The position numbers and the translations under genes were made by a program. DNA of 64,000 bases, taken from NCBI RefSeq assembly GCF_018332715.1, contig NZ_BOQP01000005.1, positions 37,519-101,518 of the forward strand. The letters run 5' to 3'. Under the pieces are notes generated by a model. It did no database searches, was not told the DNA's origin, and worked only from the letters and a program-made list of their open reading frames with translations. Positions 1 to 8,850 of this stretch are shown piece by piece; position 1 is the stretch's first letter; every line of letters begins with the position of its first letter. The stretch comes from Winogradskya consettensis (GTDB lineage: Bacteria; Actinomycetota; Actinomycetes; Mycobacteriales; Micromonosporaceae).

Positions 1-564
1 GCGGACGCGGTCCGGGGACAGGAAGACGCCGATCCAGCCGTCGGCGATCTCGCCGGTCAGGCGCAGGCTGCGCGGGCCCACCCCGGCGAGATAGATCGGC
101 AGGTCGGGGCGGGTGGCGGCGGCGCGCAGGTGGGCGGCCTCGTCGGTGCCCGGCGGGGGCAGGGGGTAGTGGCGGCCGGGGTGGCGTACGGGTGCTCCGC
201 TGAGCGCCAGACGCACCACCTCGACGTATTCGCGGGTGCGGTCCAGGGGATGGTCGAAGTCGACGCCGTACCAGCCCCGGGAGACGTCCGGGTTGGACAC
301 GCCCAGGCCCAGGTGGAAGCGGCCGCCGGCGAGGCCGTCGAGGGTGGCGGCGGTCAGCGCCGTCAGGACCGGGGCGCGGCCGGGGATCTGCATGACGCCG
401 GAGCCGAGGCCGATCGTGGTGGTGGCGGCGGCCACGGCGCCGAGGACGGAGGGGGCGTCGGCGCGGAAGCCCTCGGGTGCCAGGGCCATGGCGCAGCCGA
501 GTCGTTCGGCCTCGCGGGCCACCTCGACCGCTCCGGACGGTTGGAGAAAGACAGCAAGTCGCAC
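1..564 (-). CDS. LLM-class (F420/FMN-dependent) oxidoreductase, 3' end off window
   Basis: Luciferase-like monooxygenase family enzyme, cut by the window edge so that about 188 N-terminal residues are visible. The N-terminus reads MRLAVFLQPSG, followed by a segment on baseline scanning of target groups (AAATTTIGLGSGVM) and LDGLAGGRFHLGLGVSN, both typical of F420-dependent LLM enzymes. Two in-frame GTG codons lie at 568-570 and 562-564. The second is chosen because a GGGAG motif sits 5 nt upstream of it, whereas that motif abuts the first. It is divergent from the first glycosyltransferase across a gap of about 150 bp. It could be a cluster redox enzyme or a flanking gene, and the context does not decide. 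Substrate unknown. Confidence 0.8.
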   Translation of the reverse strand, partial: MRLAVFLQPSGAVEVAREAERLGCAMALAPEGFRADAPSVLGAVAAATTTIGLGSGVMQIPGRAPVLTALTAATLDGLAGGRFHLGLGVSNPDVSRGWYGVDFDHPLDRTREYVEVVRLALSGAPVRHPGRHYPLPPPGTDEAAHLRAAATRPDLPIYLAGVGPRSLRLTGEIADGWIGVFLSPDRVR

Positions 565-721
565 GAGCACTCCCGCGGATCGTCGGAAACCTACGCGGCG
601 ATGGTCGCGGCCCGCCGTCGAGCGGGGATGGAGGCGTGCGGCCTTCGATCGGCGTGCGAGCAAGGGCAGGCAGCCTGGCTGCGCGTGAAGTGTCGAGCGC
701 GAAGGACAGCCGGGAGGCAGC

Positions 722-1915
722 ATGCGGGTCTTGTTCGCGACCTGGGACATGAACGGGCACCTGAACCCGATGGTGCCGCTGGCCTGGGCGATGCGCGCCG
801 CCGGGCACGAGGTGACGGTGGTCAGCAATCCGGGGATGGTGCCCAACGCGGTCGGGGCGGGGCTCCCCGCGTACGGTGCCGGGCCTGATTTTGATTCTTA
901 TGCGGCCCTGCGCGAGCAGCTGAAGGCGCGTAACTGGCGGCCGACCGCCCCCCAGCGGCCGGCGGACGACGCCGATCGCACTCAGCGGCGGCGGTTGATG
1001 GGGTTCCGGGTAGCCGTGGAGTCCGCGGCGGCGCAGGCCGACGATGCCGTGGCGTTCGCGCGCTGGTGGAAACCGGATCTCGTGGTGTTCGAGCCGGCCG
1101 CGTTCGTCGGGCCGCTGATCGCGCGGCTGCTCGGGATCCCCGCGGTCCGGCATCTGTGGAGTGTGGACTTCACCGCGCCGATCGCCGACATGGAGGACGC
1201 GCTGACCGGTGAGCTCGCGGCGCGGTTCGGGCTCGAGCGGCTCGGCGTCAACGGGGACATCACCCTCGATCCGGCGCCCGCCCGGTTGCAGGTCGACGAC
1301 GGGCGCGTGCGCCAGCGGATCCGGTATGTGCCGTACAACGGGCCCGCCGAGGTGCCGGCGTGGGTGCTCGGCGAGCCGCCGCGCCGGCGGATCGCGGTCA
1401 GCTGGGGAACGTCGCGGGCACTGCTGGGCTATGACCACCTGATGCAGGCGCCGCTGGTCGTCGAGGCGCTGGCCGACGTCGACGCCGAGGTGGTCGTCGC
1501 GGTGGTCGAGAGTCAGCGGGAGCTGTTCGGCACGCTGCCCGGCAACGTGCGGTTCCTGGGCCGGGTGCCGCTGCACCCGTTGCTGCGGACCTGTTCCGCG
1601 CTGGTCCAGCAGGGTGGCGCCGGGGGCACGATGACGGCGCTGGTCAACGGCGTGCCGCAGGTCGTCGTGCCGCAGATGCCGGACGAGATGTTCCACGGCT
1701 GGCAGGTCGAGCGAAGCGGCGGCGGGGTCATGCTCGAGGGGGCGACGGCTACCGCGGAGAGCGTACGGTCCGCGGTCCTCACCGTGCTCGACGACGCGAA
1801 GTACGCCGATTCCGCGCGCGAGCAGCAGCACGACATCCTGACCGCCCCGAGCCTGTCGCAGGTCACCGCACGCCTGCAGGAACTCGCCGCCGAGTCCGTG
1901 GGTGCCGGGCGATGA
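722..1915 (+). CDS. Glycosyltransferase, GT1 family (natural-product type)
   Basis: A 397-residue GT-B glycosyltransferase that would transfer a deoxysugar from dTDP to the aglycone. The N-terminus MRVLFATWDMNGHLNPMVPL carries the acceptor-side GHLNP motif. The C-terminal donor site contains VQQGGAGGTMTALVNGVPQV, the QGG form seen in antibiotic macrolide and aromatic polyketide glycosyltransferases (DesVII/EryCIII-like). A GGGAGG ribosome site precedes the ATG. Its stop overlaps the next start by 4 bp, so the two genes are translationally coupled. Members of this subgroup sometimes need a P450-like helper protein. The only P450 here keeps its haem cysteine and is more likely a real oxygenase. 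Confidence 0.88.
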   Translation: MRVLFATWDMNGHLNPMVPLAWAMRAAGHEVTVVSNPGMVPNAVGAGLPAYGAGPDFDSYAALREQLKARNWRPTAPQRPADDADRTQRRRLMGFRVAVESAAAQADDAVAFARWWKPDLVVFEPAAFVGPLIARLLGIPAVRHLWSVDFTAPIADMEDALTGELAARFGLERLGVNGDITLDPAPARLQVDDGRVRQRIRYVPYNGPAEVPAWVLGEPPRRRIAVSWGTSRALLGYDHLMQAPLVVEALADVDAEVVVAVVESQRELFGTLPGNVRFLGRVPLHPLLRTCSALVQQGGAGGTMTALVNGVPQVVVPQMPDEMFHGWQVERSGGGVMLEGATATAESVRSAVLTVLDDAKYADSAREQQHDILTAPSLSQVTARLQELAAESVGAGR

Positions 1916-2508
1916 CCCTGCTGCACATCGGGCCCGGCACGGCCGACCTGCTGTTCCGCGAGGCCCGGTCGGCGAGCCGTTTCACCGATGAACCGGTGTC
2001 CGACGAGCAGCTGGCGGCGATCTGGGAGCTGGTGCGCGACGGGCCGACGGCGTTCAACGAGCAGCCGCTGCGGATGGTGGCCGTGCGCTCCCCCGAGGCC
2101 CGCGCCCGGCTCGCCCGGCATCTGCACGGGCAGAACCGGGACCGCGCCGCGGGCGCACCGCTCAGCCTGGTGCTCGCGGCGGATCTGGATTTCCACCGGG
2201 AGCTGCCCGCGTTGTACCCGGGCGCGCAGCCACTGTTCGACTACATGGACGGGCTGACCCGCGACGAGCGACGGGAGACCGCGCTCACCAATGCCTGGCT
2301 GCAGATCGGCTACCTGATCGTGGGGGTACGCGCGGCCGGGCTCGCCGCCGGGCCGATGTCCGGCTACGACACCGCGGCGCTGAACGCGGACTTCTTCCCC
2401 GACGGGCGCTGGGAGTCGCTGCTGGTGCTGAACGTGGGCCGGCCGCTGCCCAAGACGTACGCCCGGCTCCCACGCCTCGCCCATGACCGGGTGTCCCGCA
2501 GTTTCTGA
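1912..2508 (+). CDS. Nitroreductase-family FMN oxidoreductase
   Basis: A 198-residue member of the nitroreductase superfamily, closest by pattern to the RutE/malonic-semialdehyde-reductase-like branch. The segment RSASRFTDEPVSDEQLAAIWELVRDGP followed by TAFNEQPLRM is the typical N-terminal FMN-binding region (P-S-x-N-x-Q in relatives, here P-T-A-F-N-E-Q-P). The C-terminal part has GLAAGPMSGYD and a short GRPLP end. It would use NAD(P)H and FMN to reduce or oxidise a quinone, nitro or carbonyl group. Coupled by a 4-bp overlap to the upstream glycosyltransferase and followed by an oxidoreductase, it is probably a tailoring enzyme. The substrate cannot be read from the sequence. Confidence 0.8.
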   Translation: MTLLHIGPGTADLLFREARSASRFTDEPVSDEQLAAIWELVRDGPTAFNEQPLRMVAVRSPEARARLARHLHGQNRDRAAGAPLSLVLAADLDFHRELPALYPGAQPLFDYMDGLTRDERRETALTNAWLQIGYLIVGVRAAGLAAGPMSGYDTAALNADFFPDGRWESLLVLNVGRPLPKTYARLPRLAHDRVSRSF

Positions 2509-2533
2509 CGACCGTTGCGAAAGGCAGGACCCG

Positions 2534-3517
2534 ATGTTCGCTGTGTACGCGGCCGAGCCCCGGCCGGTGGACCCGCTGAGCGCGCTGCGGTTGGGTGACC
2601 GGCCGCAGGCACCGGCGCCGCCCGGGTGGACGGCGGTGACCGTGCGGGCCGCCACCCTGAACATGCACGACATCTCGACGTTGCGGGGCATCGGCATGCG
2701 TCCCGAGCAGTACCCGATGGTGCTGGGCTGCGACGGGGCCGGGGTGCTCGGCGACGGCACCGAGGTGGTGGTGCACGGCCTGGTCAACGAGCCCGGCTGG
2801 GTCGGCCCGGAGACCCTGGACCCGGGGCGTACGGTCCTCAGTGAACGCTATCCGGGCAGCTTCGCCGAGCAGGTGCTGGTGCCGGCGCGCAACGTCGTGA
2901 CCAAGCCCCCGTCGCTGACGTTCGCCGAGGCCGCGTGTCTTCCGACGGCGTGGCTGACCGCCTACCGGGCGCTGTTCGTCCGGGCCGGGCTGCGGCCGGG
3001 TCAGACGGTGCTGGTGCAGGGCCGGGAGCGCGTGGGCAGCATCGCCACCGCGATGATGCAGCTCGCCGCCGCGGCGGGGGCACGGGTCTGGGCGCTCGCC
3101 CCGCAGGGCCAGGAGGATTCCGTACGCCGGCTCGGCGCGCACGAGGTCTTCACCGACGACACGGCGCTGCCCCGGGAGGTCGACGTCGTCGTGGACGGCG
3201 GCGTCGACGAGGCGAGCTGGTCCCGGTCGCTCACGCTGCTGCGCCCCGGCGGTGTGGTGGTCTGCGCCGGGTACCGCTCGGGTGCCACGGATGTGCGGGC
3301 CGTGCAGCACGCGCTGCACCAGCTGGTGTTCCGCGAGCTGCAACTCGTGGGCTGCGCCATGGGAACCACCCAGGACCTGGGCGACCTGCTGGCCTTTCTG
3401 GACCGGACCGGGCTGCGGCCGCTGATCGACCGGGAGCTGCCGCTGACGCGCGCGCCGGAGGGTTTCGCGGCGATGCTCGGCGGCGAGGTCACCGGCAAGA
3501 TCGTGTTCACCGCGTGA
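2534..3517 (+). CDS. Medium-chain dehydrogenase/quinone oxidoreductase-like protein
   Basis: A 327-residue MDR-superfamily protein. It has the GroES-like N-terminal half (AATLNMHDISTLRGIG, YPMVLGCDGAGVL) and a Rossmann domain starting near GQTVLVQGRERVGSIATAMM, where the usual glycine-rich GxxGxG is partly altered. It lacks the cysteine and histidine ligands of zinc alcohol dehydrogenases, so a zinc-independent NADPH:quinone/enone reductase role is more likely. The ATG at 2534 is preferred to upstream ATGs because an AAAGGCAGG stretch precedes it and the protein then begins at the conserved MFAVYAAEP. It lies 25 bp after the nitroreductase, in the same transcription unit. Likely a redox tailoring enzyme of unknown substrate. 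Confidence 0.83.
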   Translation: MFAVYAAEPRPVDPLSALRLGDRPQAPAPPGWTAVTVRAATLNMHDISTLRGIGMRPEQYPMVLGCDGAGVLGDGTEVVVHGLVNEPGWVGPETLDPGRTVLSERYPGSFAEQVLVPARNVVTKPPSLTFAEAACLPTAWLTAYRALFVRAGLRPGQTVLVQGRERVGSIATAMMQLAAAAGARVWALAPQGQEDSVRRLGAHEVFTDDTALPREVDVVVDGGVDEASWSRSLTLLRPGGVVVCAGYRSGATDVRAVQHALHQLVFRELQLVGCAMGTTQDLGDLLAFLDRTGLRPLIDRELPLTRAPEGFAAMLGGEVTGKIVFTA

Positions 3518-3641
3518 CCGCGAACCTGGTGGTCAAGGGCCTGGACCTCGCTTCGAGCCGGGCTCGGCGGGCGGCGCCCATCATCGTCGGCACGGCCCCG
3601 GATCGTGGACCGCAACGCTTCGACCCGCTGGCGGTGGTCTC

Positions 3642-4817
3642 GTGAAACACGTCCCCGCGGAGCTCGCGGCATTCGGCGGCGCGCCGGCGTTCAGTACGCC
3701 ACGCAGCGTCGGCCGGCCCAACATCGGCGACCGGGCGGCGCTGTTCGCCCGGCTGAACGCGGCCCTGGACCGCGGCTGGCTGTCCAACGGCGGGCCGCTG
3801 GCCGAGGAGTTCGAGCAGCGGGTCGCCGCGGTCGCCGGCACCCGGTTCTGCGTCGCCACCTGCAACGCGACCGCCGGTCTGCAGCTCGCGCTGCGGGCCT
3901 CCGGGGTCACCGGCGAGGTGATCGTGCCGTCGCTGACGTTCGCCGCGACGGCGCACGCGGTGGCGTGGCTCGGGTTGACGCCGGTGTTCTGCGACGTGGA
4001 CCCGGTGACCGGCGCGCTCGACCCGGAGCACGCACGCTCGCTGATCGGCCCGCGCACCGGCGCCATCCTCGCCGTGCACGTGTGGGGCCGCCCGGCGCCG
4101 GTGCGGGAGCTGGAGGAACTGGCCGCCGACCACAGGCTCCGGCTGTTCTTCGACGCCGCGCACGCGTTCGCCTGCACCTCCGGCGGCCGCCCGATCGGGG
4201 GCGGCGGAGACGGCGAGGTGTTCAGCTTCCACTCCACGAAGTTCGTGAACAGTTTCGAGGGCGGTGCGCTGGTCACCGACGATCCGGAGCTGGCCGAGCG
4301 GGCCCGCCGGATGCGCAACTTCGGCATCGCGGAGGCGGAGCGCGTCGAGCTGGTCGGGCTGAACGCGAAACTGAACGAGGCTGCCGCGGCGATGGGGCTG
4401 ACGTCGCTGGACAGCATGGACCGGTTCATCGCGCACAACCGGGAGAACTACCACGCGTACCGGGCCGGGCTCGCCGGGCTGCCGGGGATCACCCTGCTCG
4501 AATTCGACGAGCGTGAACGTAACAACTACCAGTACATGATCGTCGCTGTCGACGAGCGGCGGGCCGGGTTCGACCGGGACACGCTGCTGGCGATCCTGGC
4601 GAGCGAGAACGTGCTCGGGCGGGCGTACTTCTCCCCCGGGTGTCATCAGATGCTGCCGTACGCCGACGGCACCCGGTTGCCGCATACCGAGCGGCTCGCG
4701 TCGCAGGTGCTGGCGTTGCCCACCGGGATCGCGGTGTCCGCGGCCGACGCCGCCACGATCGCTGGCATCATCCGCGTCGCCGCCCGCCAGGCGACCACAC
4801 CGGCCCACGCGGCCTGA
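3642..4817 (+). CDS. DegT/DnrJ/EryC1-family PLP sugar aminotransferase
   Basis: A 391-residue aminotransferase with a GTG start. The PLP-lysine motif SFHSTKFVNSFEGG is intact, as are FFDAAHAF (the aspartate that contacts the PLP ring nitrogen) and GWLSNGGPLAEEFE near the N-terminus. The family transfers an amino group from glutamate to a 4-keto or 3-keto dTDP-sugar. The length and N-terminal pattern resemble dTDP-4-keto-6-deoxyhexose 4-aminotransferases (DesI/CalS13/SpnR type). That assignment is inference. With the 2,3-dehydratase and 3-dehydratase elsewhere in the window it could give a 4-amino-2,3,4,6-tetradeoxyhexose. It sits between redox genes and the P450 on the same strand, after a 124-bp gap in which I see no gene. 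Confidence 0.87.
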   Translation: MKHVPAELAAFGGAPAFSTPRSVGRPNIGDRAALFARLNAALDRGWLSNGGPLAEEFEQRVAAVAGTRFCVATCNATAGLQLALRASGVTGEVIVPSLTFAATAHAVAWLGLTPVFCDVDPVTGALDPEHARSLIGPRTGAILAVHVWGRPAPVRELEELAADHRLRLFFDAAHAFACTSGGRPIGGGGDGEVFSFHSTKFVNSFEGGALVTDDPELAERARRMRNFGIAEAERVELVGLNAKLNEAAAAMGLTSLDSMDRFIAHNRENYHAYRAGLAGLPGITLLEFDERERNNYQYMIVAVDERRAGFDRDTLLAILASENVLGRAYFSPGCHQMLPYADGTRLPHTERLASQVLALPTGIAVSAADAATIAGIIRVAARQATTPAHAA

Positions 4818-4838
4818 CGACGCAGGGAGTATCCGGAC

Positions 4839-6038
4839 GTGACCATCGAAGCCACCGCCCCACCGGTGCCGGACTTCCCGATGCGCAGGGGATGCCCGTT
4901 CGACCCGCCGCCGCAGTACGGACCGATGCGGGAGGACGGTCCCGCGTTCCGGGTCCGGCTGCCGGACACCACGATCGCGTGGGTCGTCCCCCGCTACGAC
5001 GACGTCCGGCGGCTGCTGGTCGATCCGCGGATCAGCTCCGACCGGACCCGGCCCGGCTACCCGTTCCTGACCGAGGACTCACGCTATCTGAGCAAGGTAC
5101 GGGTGTTCGTCGGCATGGACCCGCCCGAGCACGGCCCGCACCGGCGAATGTTCATCCCGGGCTTCACCGCCCGCCGGATCAAGGCGCTGCGTCCGGCGAT
5201 CGAGGAGAACGTGACGCAGCGGCTGGCGGAGCTCGCGGCCGGCCCGCGCCCCGCCGACCTCGTCACGGCGCTGGCACTGCCGGTGCCGACGCTGGCGATC
5301 GCGCAGCTGCTCGGCGTGCCGGACGAGGACTACACGCGGTTCGCCGCTCTCACGGGCGGGCTGATGACCGAGAATCCGCCGCGTGAGCTCTTCGACGAGC
5401 TGCTGGCGTTCGTGCGGGCGCTGGTGAGCGCGAAGTGCGCCGAGCCCGGCGACGACATGCTCGGCCGGATCGCTGCCGAGCAGGTGGCCACGGGGGCGAT
5501 GTCGGTGCACGAGCTGGTGGTGATGGCGCTGCTGCTGCTGTTCGCCGGTTACGAGACGACGGCGAACATGATCGCGCTGGGTACGCTGACCCTGCTGCAG
5601 CACCCGGAACAGCTCGCGGAGCTGCGCGCCGATCCGTCGCTGATGCCCGCGGCGGTCGACGAGATGCTGCGCTATCTGTCCATCGCGGAGCTGGCGACCT
5701 GCCGGACCGCGGTGGCGGACATCGACCTGGGCGAGGGCGTGGTGATCCGGGCCGGCGAGGGCGTGATCCCGCTGGGCGCCTCGGCGAACCGGGACCCGGC
5801 GGCGTTCGAGCGTCCCGACGAGTTCGACATCCACCGCACCGAACGCCATCACCTCGCGTTCGGCTACGGCCCGCACCAGTGCATCGGCGCGAACCTCGCC
5901 CGGCTCGAGCTGGAGATCGTCTTCACCTCGCTGATCCGGGACTTCCCGGGGCTGCGGCTCGCGGTGCCGTTCGGCGAGCTGCGCTTCAAGCGGGACGCGA
6001 ACCTGTTCGGCGTCCACGAGCTTCCGGTGACCTGGTGA
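4839..6038 (+). CDS. Cytochrome P450 (bacterial class I)
   Basis: A 399-residue P450 with a GTG start after a GGGAG ribosome site. The I-helix oxygen-activation motif is FAGYETTANM, the ExxR core is EMLRY, and the haem loop is FGYGPHQCIG with the proximal cysteine at about residue 348. All catalytic features are present, so this is an active mono-oxygenase and not a degenerate glycosyltransferase helper. The C-terminal stop overlaps the start of a ferredoxin gene by one base, which supplies its electron donor. A tailoring hydroxylation or coupling of the polyketide, a sugar or the amino-acid unit is likely. The substrate is not readable from the sequence. Confidence 0.93.
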   Translation: MTIEATAPPVPDFPMRRGCPFDPPPQYGPMREDGPAFRVRLPDTTIAWVVPRYDDVRRLLVDPRISSDRTRPGYPFLTEDSRYLSKVRVFVGMDPPEHGPHRRMFIPGFTARRIKALRPAIEENVTQRLAELAAGPRPADLVTALALPVPTLAIAQLLGVPDEDYTRFAALTGGLMTENPPRELFDELLAFVRALVSAKCAEPGDDMLGRIAAEQVATGAMSVHELVVMALLLLFAGYETTANMIALGTLTLLQHPEQLAELRADPSLMPAAVDEMLRYLSIAELATCRTAVADIDLGEGVVIRAGEGVIPLGASANRDPAAFERPDEFDIHRTERHHLAFGYGPHQCIGANLARLELEIVFTSLIRDFPGLRLAVPFGELRFKRDANLFGVHELPVTW

Positions 6039-6307
6039 TGCGGGTGTCGGTGGACACCGGCCGGTGTGTCGGGGCGGCCCAGTGCAGCCGGGTCGAGCCC
6101 GAACTGTTCGATCAGGACGACGACGAGGGCGTCGTGCTGCTGCTCACGCCGCACCCGCCCGCGAGTTTGCAGGCCGGGGCACGCACCGCAGCCGACATCT
6201 GCCCGGTGCGGGCCATCACCATCGAGGAACCCACGGCCGGCTTCGAGTCCGCTTCGAGTGGACCCGGCCATCATCCGACTTCCGACTCCCATGTCCACTG
6301 TCAGTAG
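6038..6307 (+). CDS. 3Fe-4S-type ferredoxin, P450 partner
   Basis: An 89-residue ferredoxin. Cysteines occur at about positions 10 and 16 (GRCVGAAQCSRV), with a later ICPV near residue 65, the C-x5-C...CP pattern of actinomycete [3Fe-4S] ferredoxins that lack the fourth cysteine. The acidic middle (FDQDDDEGVV) is typical. The start codon shares one base with the P450 stop, so the two are translationally coupled, and this is almost certainly its redox partner. The C-terminal 20 residues (rich in S, G, H) extend beyond the usual about 65-residue family length and may be an unstructured tail. Confidence 0.9.
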   Translation: MRVSVDTGRCVGAAQCSRVEPELFDQDDDEGVVLLLTPHPPASLQAGARTAADICPVRAITIEEPTAGFESASSGPGHHPTSDSHVHCQ

Positions 6308-6342
6308 GCCTGATGCTCACCTTGCGCGAAGGGGACAGCACC

Positions 6343-8850
6343 GTGAATTACATCCTTCCTCTGTCGGAGACCCGGCTCGACGACTCCGCCCGGGTCGGCC
6401 GCAAGTCCGCCGTCCTGGCCGATCTCGTCGCCGCCGGGTCCGTGGTGCCCGACGGTTTCTCGGTCACCACCGACGCCCTCGATGCCTGCCTCGCCGCCGC
6501 GCCCCCGGGGTCCGGGGAACCCGAGCGGGTGCAGGCGCACATCATGGCGATGGCGCTGCCCGAGACCTTCGTCGCGGAGGTCGGCGCGGCGCTCGCCCGG
6601 CTCGGTGACGACCCGGTGGCCGTACGCTCGTCCGGCGTCGCCGAGGACCTCGCCGGCCAGTCGTTCGCCGGCCAGTACGAGTCGGTGCTCAACGTCCGCG
6701 GCCTCGACGGGGTGCTCGACGCGGTCCGCACGTGCTGGGCCTCCGGCTTCTCCGAGCGCGTCGCGGTCTACCGCGGTGACGGTCACGTCTCGGCCGAGGT
6801 CGGCGTGCTCGTGCAGCGCATGGTCGCCGCCGACGCGGCCGGGGTCGCGTTCAGCTGCAACCCGGTCACCGGGGACAGCGACGAGGTGCTGATCAGCGCG
6901 GTCGCCGGGCTCGGGGAACGACTGATGGCCGGTGAGCAGACCGCCGACGAGTGGCTGGTCCGCGACGGCAGGGCCGAGCTCACCGCGGCGTCCGCGCCGG
7001 GTGCCGCGCCCGCGATCGACACTGTGCAGGCCCTCGAAGTGGCCGAGCTGGCACTGCGGACCGCCGAGCATTACGGAAAACCCCAGGACATCGAATGGGC
7101 GTACGCCAACGGCGAACTGTTCCTTCTGCAGGCCCGCCCGATCACGACCCTGAGCAGCGTGGTGCGCGAGCAGATCCCGATCGAGATCGAGGAGCCGGCC
7201 CAGTTCTCCACCCGTGACCGCAACGCCGTCCGGCCGTGGACGCGGCTGCAGACCTCGCTGTTCCTGCCGGTCTTCAGCGACGCCGCCCGGCACGTGTTCC
7301 GCTTCACGACCGGCGCGACCCCGAAGGCAAGCTCGATCGGCGGCTGGGTCTACATGACGATGCCGCCCGTCGACCCGGCCACGCAGCTCGCCCGGATCGA
7401 GGACATCGCGGTGCAGATCCGCGACGGCGAGCCCCGCAAACTCGTCGAGCGCTGGAACACCGAGTGGAAGCCGGCGTTCGCCACCCGGCTCGCCGCGCTG
7501 CGTGAGATCGACCCGGTGGAGGTCGACGACGCGACGCTGCTGACGCACATCCGGGACATGACCGGCTTTTTCGTCGAGGTCCACGACGTGTACTTCCGGC
7601 TGACCGGTGCCGCCGTGGTGCTGCTCGGTGAGCTGGGTGTCGCCGCGCAGGACGTGCTCGGCTGGAATGCCGCGCAGACGCTCCAGCTCCGCGGCGGGCT
7701 GGTGGGTGACCACATGCGGATCGCGATCGGCCTCGGTGAGCTGGCCCGGCTCGCGGCCGGGCGCCCGGCGGTGCGGGCCATCCTCGAGGAGGGTGACCCC
7801 GATGCCGCCGAGCAGCTGCGCAAGGCCGATCCGGAGTTCGCGCAGGCGCTGCTCGACTATCGGGAGGCGTACTGCCACCGTACGATCGGCTTCGATCTGA
7901 CCGAGCCCACCCTGGCCGAGCAGCCGGCGGTCCTGCTGAACCTGATCCGGGCGCAGCTCGACGAGCCCTTCGACGTGGACCGGGAGCGCGCGGCACTGCG
8001 GGCCCGGCTGGACGCGACCCTCGCCGAGGCGGAGCCCGCCCTGGCAGCGGCCGGCCCGGAGGCGCGGCGCCGGTTCGAGGTGGCGCTGGCCGGCAGTGAC
8101 CTGGGTGCGCCGGTGCGCGACGAGAAGGTCTACTACGCGGTGTCGCTGTGGGCCCTGCTGCGGTATTCGCTGCTGGAGCTCGGTGGCCGGCTCACCGCCG
8201 CGGGCCTCACCGACCACGCCCACGACGTGCTGCACCTGGACCTGGAGACCGCGCTCGGAGCCCTCGACAAGGGCTTCCCCGCGGCGGAAAACCCAGGCAG
8301 GAGCAAGGAGGATGCGGATCTGCGGGACGAGGTCCGCACCGGCCGCGGCCGGCACACCTGGGCGACGGCGCACCCGGGCCCCGCGTTCTACGGGCCGCCG
8401 CCGAAGCCGATGGAGATGGGACCGGACCTGCCCACGCCGTCAGCGGGTGCGGAGTACGTCGCCCAGCTGGCCCAGTGGTCGATGAGCCTGTGGGCGGGCG
8501 GGCCGGGCGGCGAGTCGCCGGCCGGCACCCTGCGCGGACTAGCGGCCTCGGCGGGCCGCTACACCGGGCCGGCGCGGGTGATCCGCGACGTCACGGAATT
8601 CGGCAAGCTGCGCCGTGGTGACGTGCTCGTCTGCCCGGAGACCACGGCCCAGTGGGCGGTGCTGTTCCCGAGCGTCGGCGCGCTGGTCACCGACAACGGC
8701 AGCATCCTGTCGCACCCGGCGATCATCTCCCGCGAGTACGGCGTCCCGGCGGTCCTCGCCACCGGCTCCGCGACCAGCACGTTCCGCGACGGGCAGGTGA
8801 TCACCGTGGACGGTGCCACGGGTCTGGTGACCCTCGCCGGGGAGCTGTGA
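6343..8850 (+). CDS. PEP synthase / rifampin phosphotransferase-like dikinase
   Basis: An 835-residue three-part dikinase. Residues 1 to about 300 are the PPDK-type ATP-grasp domain (RVGRKSAVLADLV; AVRSSGVAEDLAGQSFAGQ; GVAFSCNPVTG; QDIEWAY...LLQARPIT). About 330-740 is a large all-helical-looking central region. The C-terminus is a swivelling phosphohistidine domain (GDVLVCPETT...GSILSHPAIISREYGVPAV) with the catalytic His near residue 791. This ATP-grasp/substrate/His-domain order and length match rifampin phosphotransferase better than housekeeping PEP synthase. It could phosphorylate a phenol or alcohol on the product or an intermediate, either for self-protection or to activate it for tailoring. 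GTG at 6343 is chosen for the AAGGGGA site 9 nt upstream; an ATG at 6313 is the alternative. Confidence 0.8.
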   Translation: MNYILPLSETRLDDSARVGRKSAVLADLVAAGSVVPDGFSVTTDALDACLAAAPPGSGEPERVQAHIMAMALPETFVAEVGAALARLGDDPVAVRSSGVAEDLAGQSFAGQYESVLNVRGLDGVLDAVRTCWASGFSERVAVYRGDGHVSAEVGVLVQRMVAADAAGVAFSCNPVTGDSDEVLISAVAGLGERLMAGEQTADEWLVRDGRAELTAASAPGAAPAIDTVQALEVAELALRTAEHYGKPQDIEWAYANGELFLLQARPITTLSSVVREQIPIEIEEPAQFSTRDRNAVRPWTRLQTSLFLPVFSDAARHVFRFTTGATPKASSIGGWVYMTMPPVDPATQLARIEDIAVQIRDGEPRKLVERWNTEWKPAFATRLAALREIDPVEVDDATLLTHIRDMTGFFVEVHDVYFRLTGAAVVLLGELGVAAQDVLGWNAAQTLQLRGGLVGDHMRIAIGLGELARLAAGRPAVRAILEEGDPDAAEQLRKADPEFAQALLDYREAYCHRTIGFDLTEPTLAEQPAVLLNLIRAQLDEPFDVDRERAALRARLDATLAEAEPALAAAGPEARRRFEVALAGSDLGAPVRDEKVYYAVSLWALLRYSLLELGGRLTAAGLTDHAHDVLHLDLETALGALDKGFPAAENPGRSKEDADLRDEVRTGRGRHTWATAHPGPAFYGPPPKPMEMGPDLPTPSAGAEYVAQLAQWSMSLWAGGPGGESPAGTLRGLAASAGRYTGPARVIRDVTEFGKLRRGDVLVCPETTAQWAVLFPSVGALVTDNGSILSHPAIISREYGVPAVLATGSATSTFRDGQVITVDGATGLVTLAGEL

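Noticed and set aside
4839..6038. P450 as a catalytically dead activator of the glycosyltransferase (DesVIII/EryCII-like)
   Set aside because: The haem cysteine loop FGYGPHQCIG, ExxR and AGxxTT are intact and a dedicated ferredoxin follows.
6301..8373. A 690-codon minus-strand open frame opposite the dikinase gene
   Set aside because: Composition is that of a shadow frame; the plus-strand gene has intact ATP-grasp and phosphohistidine motifs.
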